Source of the DNA: Thiohalocapsa sp963704155
Lineage (GTDB): Bacteria; Pseudomonadota; Gammaproteobacteria; Chromatiales; Chromatiaceae
NCBI GenBank assembly: GCA_963704155.1
Contig: CAVPHF010000037.1
Coordinates: 19,053 to 83,052, forward strand
DNA: 64,000 nucleotides
Reading direction: 5' to 3'
Positions 61,183 through 64,000 of the stretch are shown piece after piece (position 1 is the first letter of the stretch; every line of letters begins with the position of its first letter). The position numbers were made by a program, and so were the translations under genes. The notes under the pieces were generated by a model, which had not been told where the DNA came from, made no database searches, and saw only the letters and a list, made by a program, of their open reading frames with translations.

Positions 61183-61614
61183 CTATTGCTTATGCTCGGA
61201 TGCATATTCTTCGAGGATGAGTTTTTCCGGATCGATGTCATAGACCCACGGGGCCGAGTTCTTCCAGCCGTTCCTCATCCTTTTTCCGTCAAAGACGCTG
61301 CCGGGATCCTTCACCTTGTCGCCTTCAAATCCGTCAGTGACCGTGTAGACGTTCTCGAAGCCGGCAGCCGCCAACAGGTCGACGGCCTTGGCACTGCGGT
61401 CGCCCGAGCGGCAAATGAGCAGCACGGTGTCAGTCGGCTCAACGAGTGCTTTAACCTCCTTGACAAAATTGGCGTTCATCTTCGGGCCGTGGTAGAGGCC
61501 AAGGGTCGTTTGCTTGCGTTCGGGAAGCTGGCGGTGCTCGGGTGCCGCGAGCGTCGCCATAGACGCCAGCAGGAATGTGCCAGCAAGGAGGCTCGATAGC
61601 CGCTGTGGGTTCAT
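61183..61614 (-). CDS. Exported rhodanese-like protein lacking the N-terminal part of the fold
   Basis: A 143-aa periplasmic protein with a signal peptide (LLAGTFLLASMATLAA). The catalytic loop CRSGDRSA with the active Cys, the segment FENVYTVTDGFEGDKV and the C-terminal NGWKNSAPWVYDID are well preserved. Family members have about 55 more residues between KQTTLGLY and the NANFVKEV helix, carrying the DVRTPEEY strand; that part is missing here in-frame. The protein may be unstable or may have adopted another role. Confidence 0.72.
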   Translation of the reverse strand: MNPQRLSSLLAGTFLLASMATLAAPEHRQLPERKQTTLGLYHGPKMNANFVKEVKALVEPTDTVLLICRSGDRSAKAVDLLAAAGFENVYTVTDGFEGDKVKDPGSVFDGKRMRNGWKNSAPWVYDIDPEKLILEEYASEHKQ

Positions 61615-61867
61615 CTTCGATTCCTCTCATTGATCAGAGCGCTGTGCGTTGCGACGTCATCAAGTCGCCCCTCAGAATCAGCGTGCGTTTCATCTCGACA
61701 TCGGTTGTCCGGACGAAGGTGGTCACCAATGTCTGCCAGCGACGCTTGAACGCCACTCTATCACGGCGTCTGCGGCGAAAATTGACATATCAAGACACCG
61801 GATAGACTTTTATTGACAGGCCTGCCTATGATGGCAAACGCGATCCAGTAGTCGACACCCCGTCCCC

Positions 61868-62917
61868 ATGGCCCGACGCCCAACAGAACCCACACAGGCG
61901 GAGACTGAGCTTCGTATCGGCGCCACCATGGCACTGCCGGCGGTTCTTCGGAGCCTGGGTGCAAACCCGGGTGAGGTGCTGGCCGAGGCGGGATTCGACC
62001 TCGGCCTGTTCGATGATCCTGACAATCGGATTTCCTACGCGGCGCGCAGCCGCCTGTTAGCGCACTGTGTCGACAGCACCGGCTGCCAGCATCTGGGGCT
62101 GCTGGTCGGCCAGCAGGCCGGTCTGCATTCCCTGGGGTTGATGGGCCTGCTGGTGAAATACTCGCCAGACGTTGGCACGGCCCTCAGGAGTCTCGTGCGC
62201 TTTCTGCATCTCCACGTCCGCGGCGCGGTAGCGCACCTGGAGCTGGACGGCGATCTGGCGATGCTGAGGTACGAGATCTATCAATCCGGCACGGTGGCGA
62301 CCGATCAGATCGGGGACGGTGCAGTGGCCGCCATGGTCAACATCCTGCGCACGCTGTGCGGCCCGGACTGGAAGCCGACCGAGGTCCGCTTTGCTCACCG
62401 CGAGCCGGAGGATGTCCGTCCCTTTCGCAGTTTTTTCGGGGCTCCGTTGCTCTTCGACACCGCGCTGAACGCGGTGGTGTTCCAAGCCGACTGGTTGCAT
62501 CACCCCTTGCCAGGGGCCGATCCCGAGCTACGCCGCTTACTGCAGGCGCAGATCGATGCGCTCGAGGCCGAATACGGCGACGACTTGCCCGGGCAGGTGC
62601 GGCGCCTGTTGCGGACGGCACTGCTGATGGATCAGGCCAGGTCGGACCAGGTCGCGAAGCTCTTCTCGATCCACAGCCGCACGCTCAGCCGTCGCTTGAA
62701 TGCTTGCGGCACGAGCTTTCAGGAACTCTTGGACGAGGGGCGCTTCGAGATCGCCCGGCAGCTGCTCGAAGACACCCGGATGGAGCTTCACCGGATCGCC
62801 GAGTCACTTGACTACGCCGACGCCAGTGCCTTCACGCGCGCATTCCGGCGCTGGAGCGGTATCACGCCTGGCCAATGGCGGAAGAATCACAAGGGGGCGA
62901 GATCGCGCAGGAAGTAA
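61868..62917 (+). CDS. AraC-family transcriptional regulator
   Basis: A 349-aa regulator. The N-terminal domain is the Arabinose_bd type (Pfam PF12625: LRSLGANPGEVLAEAGFD; LGLMGLLVKYSPDVGTALRSL), as in OruR/ArgR-like members. The C-terminal HTH has LFSIHSRTLSRRLNACGTSF and IAESLDYADASAFTRAFRRWSG with GITPGQWR, the AraC signature. Upstream, TTGACA at 61782-61787 and TAGACT at 61803-61808 form a possible promoter with 15-base spacing. The regulated gene is unknown. Confidence 0.87.
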   Translation: MARRPTEPTQAETELRIGATMALPAVLRSLGANPGEVLAEAGFDLGLFDDPDNRISYAARSRLLAHCVDSTGCQHLGLLVGQQAGLHSLGLMGLLVKYSPDVGTALRSLVRFLHLHVRGAVAHLELDGDLAMLRYEIYQSGTVATDQIGDGAVAAMVNILRTLCGPDWKPTEVRFAHREPEDVRPFRSFFGAPLLFDTALNAVVFQADWLHHPLPGADPELRRLLQAQIDALEAEYGDDLPGQVRRLLRTALLMDQARSDQVAKLFSIHSRTLSRRLNACGTSFQELLDEGRFEIARQLLEDTRMELHRIAESLDYADASAFTRAFRRWSGITPGQWRKNHKGARSRRK

Positions 62918-63151
62918 TGTACTGGAGCGCATGTGGGGGGAGTCGATTCAAAAGGCGTCCAAGCGCTTGGAAACACATTCGAGGTCCGCTTAACGGCGTT
63001 TAGCGGTCGCGCGCGGCGAACGGGTGAGTGTCTGGAGCTGGCCGACACTTGTCTATCGGTGCTAGGCTTTACTATCCCTCCTCAAGCCGGTGCGGCGTCC
63101 CTGAGTCAGGATCGTCGCGCCGCATCAATGACTGCAATCAGAGGACATTTC

Positions 63152-63757
63152 ATGCAGAAGAACTTACCCAGACTTGCCCTCGGCGCTTTGCTGACCGCTG
63201 GCGCAGCGTTGCCCGGAGTCGCGTTTTCGCAGGCCGCGGAGCCCGTCGTTGCCGAGATCAGCGGTAGCCAACTTGCGGGCGAGGTCATGGTTGTGAACAC
63301 CGAGACCCGGCTGATGACGCTGAAAGACGCCGACGGCGTTTTCCACGTCCTGCACGTACCACCGGCGGTGAGCCGGATCGATCAGATCAAGATCGGTGAC
63401 AAGGTGACGATCACAGAGATCAGCAGCGCGCTGATCGGGCTAACGCCAGCCGACGCGGGAACGCCGCCCGCCGTGGATATGATCACCGATGTCGAGCGGG
63501 ACCCAGGCAGGAAGCCAAGCGGTACCATCACCGAGACGTTATCGGTGTCGGGCACAATTGTCGGTGTCGATCAGGCAGCCGGCGCCGTGACAATCAAAGG
63601 ACCCAATCAGACGCGGACCTTCGACGTCGATGACCCCTCGCTGCTCGATGGCGTAAAGGTCGGGGACGGCGTCGTTGCGCAGTTCCGCAATGTGATCGTT
63701 GGCGAGGTCACGCAGACCCAGCGACGCAAGCCGGGCCCTCCGGGCATGAACCGCTAA
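63152..63757 (+). CDS. Exported protein with two small beta-domains
   Basis: A 201-aa protein with a signal peptide (LALGALLTAGAALPGVAFSQA). The mature part has two similar segments, GEVMVVNTETRLMTLKDADG and SGTIVGVDQAAGAVTIKGPN, each followed by a V-rich strand and a GDKVTITE or GDGVVAQF turn. This looks like a tandem of OB/DUF5666-like barrels. The ATG at 63152 has AGAGGA about 8 bases upstream. Function unknown. Part of a rightward pair with the AraC gene, separated by 234 bases. Confidence 0.65.
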   Translation: MQKNLPRLALGALLTAGAALPGVAFSQAAEPVVAEISGSQLAGEVMVVNTETRLMTLKDADGVFHVLHVPPAVSRIDQIKIGDKVTITEISSALIGLTPADAGTPPAVDMITDVERDPGRKPSGTITETLSVSGTIVGVDQAAGAVTIKGPNQTRTFDVDDPSLLDGVKVGDGVVAQFRNVIVGEVTQTQRRKPGPPGMNR

Positions 63758-64000
63758 CGCAGCCGTCGCCCGTTACCAACCCTGGGCGCTGTTCGGGGGC
63801 GGGGTGGGGTCCGGCGGTTCGGGAGTTCACGGGCGTCAACTGATTGTACACTGGGGCTCGGCTCGACGGTTCTGCGTCGCGGCCCGCCTGCCGCCGGGGA
63901 CCGCCAGTGGCAGCTTTGACGCCAAAGCCTCTCGGTGCGTCGAATTGCACCATGCTGCGTCGCATGCTGCCGGGGATCTTATGCCGGCGGACATCGAGAA
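63758..64000. other. Right edge, no supported gene
   Basis: 243 bases without a recognised gene. A leftward open frame (63708-63965) is Pro/Gly/Arg-rich and overlaps the end of the exported protein; I do not call it. A coding region might begin at ATG 63980 or earlier and run past the edge, but too little is visible. Confidence 0.3.

Overview
This is GC-rich DNA from a gammaproteobacterial purple sulfur bacterium, most likely a member of the Chromatiaceae close to Thiocapsa, Allochromatium or Lamprocystis. Two features point there. One is a BciA-type divinyl (bacterio)chlorophyllide 8-vinyl reductase at the left edge. The other is a hydrogenase operon in the order hynS-isp1-isp2-hynL, the arrangement known from Thiocapsa roseopersicina. 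The lineage call is inference; no rRNA or tRNA gene was seen to anchor it.

Layout. 0-3.8 kb: bciA; two divergent LexA/S24 proteins, one full-length and one without a DNA-binding domain, sharing a GTTC-N7-GTTC box; a membrane protein; a host-attachment-family protein. 4-7.4 kb: gmhA-hldE (ADP-heptose for LPS) followed by a zinc-ribbon/HEAGH membrane protein, then a remnant of an Uma2 gene. 7.4-12.8 kb: a leftward run deaD-rsmA-lon. 13-18.7 kb: an AarF/UbiB kinase-like protein, an intact Uma2 gene, a 39-aa membrane protein, and a large protein joining a RelE-like N-terminus, a superfamily 1 helicase and ankyrin-like repeats. 19-25.4 kb: the membrane-linked [NiFe] hydrogenase operon with its HupH-like factor, maturation protease and HypC; hynL carries a frameshift. 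25.6-35.2 kb: PEP synthase regulator, a patatin/BamA autotransporter, an MFS transporter, ssb, rmlD, GTP-dependent PEP carboxykinase. 35.3-41.1 kb: comF divergent from a compact biotin operon bioB-F-H-C-D preceded by a BirA operator.

42.2-46.8 kb holds a complete core of a DSF (diffusible signal factor) quorum-sensing system: an HD-GYP response regulator (RpfG-like) overlapping a five-TM hybrid kinase (RpfC-like), facing a 289-aa DSF synthase (RpfF-like) with both catalytic glutamates. This is the most striking system in the window. To its right are an MscS channel, a zinc alcohol dehydrogenase and a pair of overlapping membrane GTPase genes. From about 53 kb onward the DNA looks like an accessory zone: MFS transporter, a HigA remnant, cupin, SDR and metallo-beta-lactamase-fold genes, a YdjM-like hydrolase, a CPA1 antiporter, a badly broken hlyD/DUF2955 efflux pair, a rhodanese that lacks half its core, an AraC regulator and an exported protein.

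How the genes work together. Biotin synthesis (all steps here except BioA), LPS heptose synthesis, hydrogen metabolism and DSF signalling each form self-contained units. No CRISPR array, rRNA, tRNA, phage or intact insertion sequence was found.
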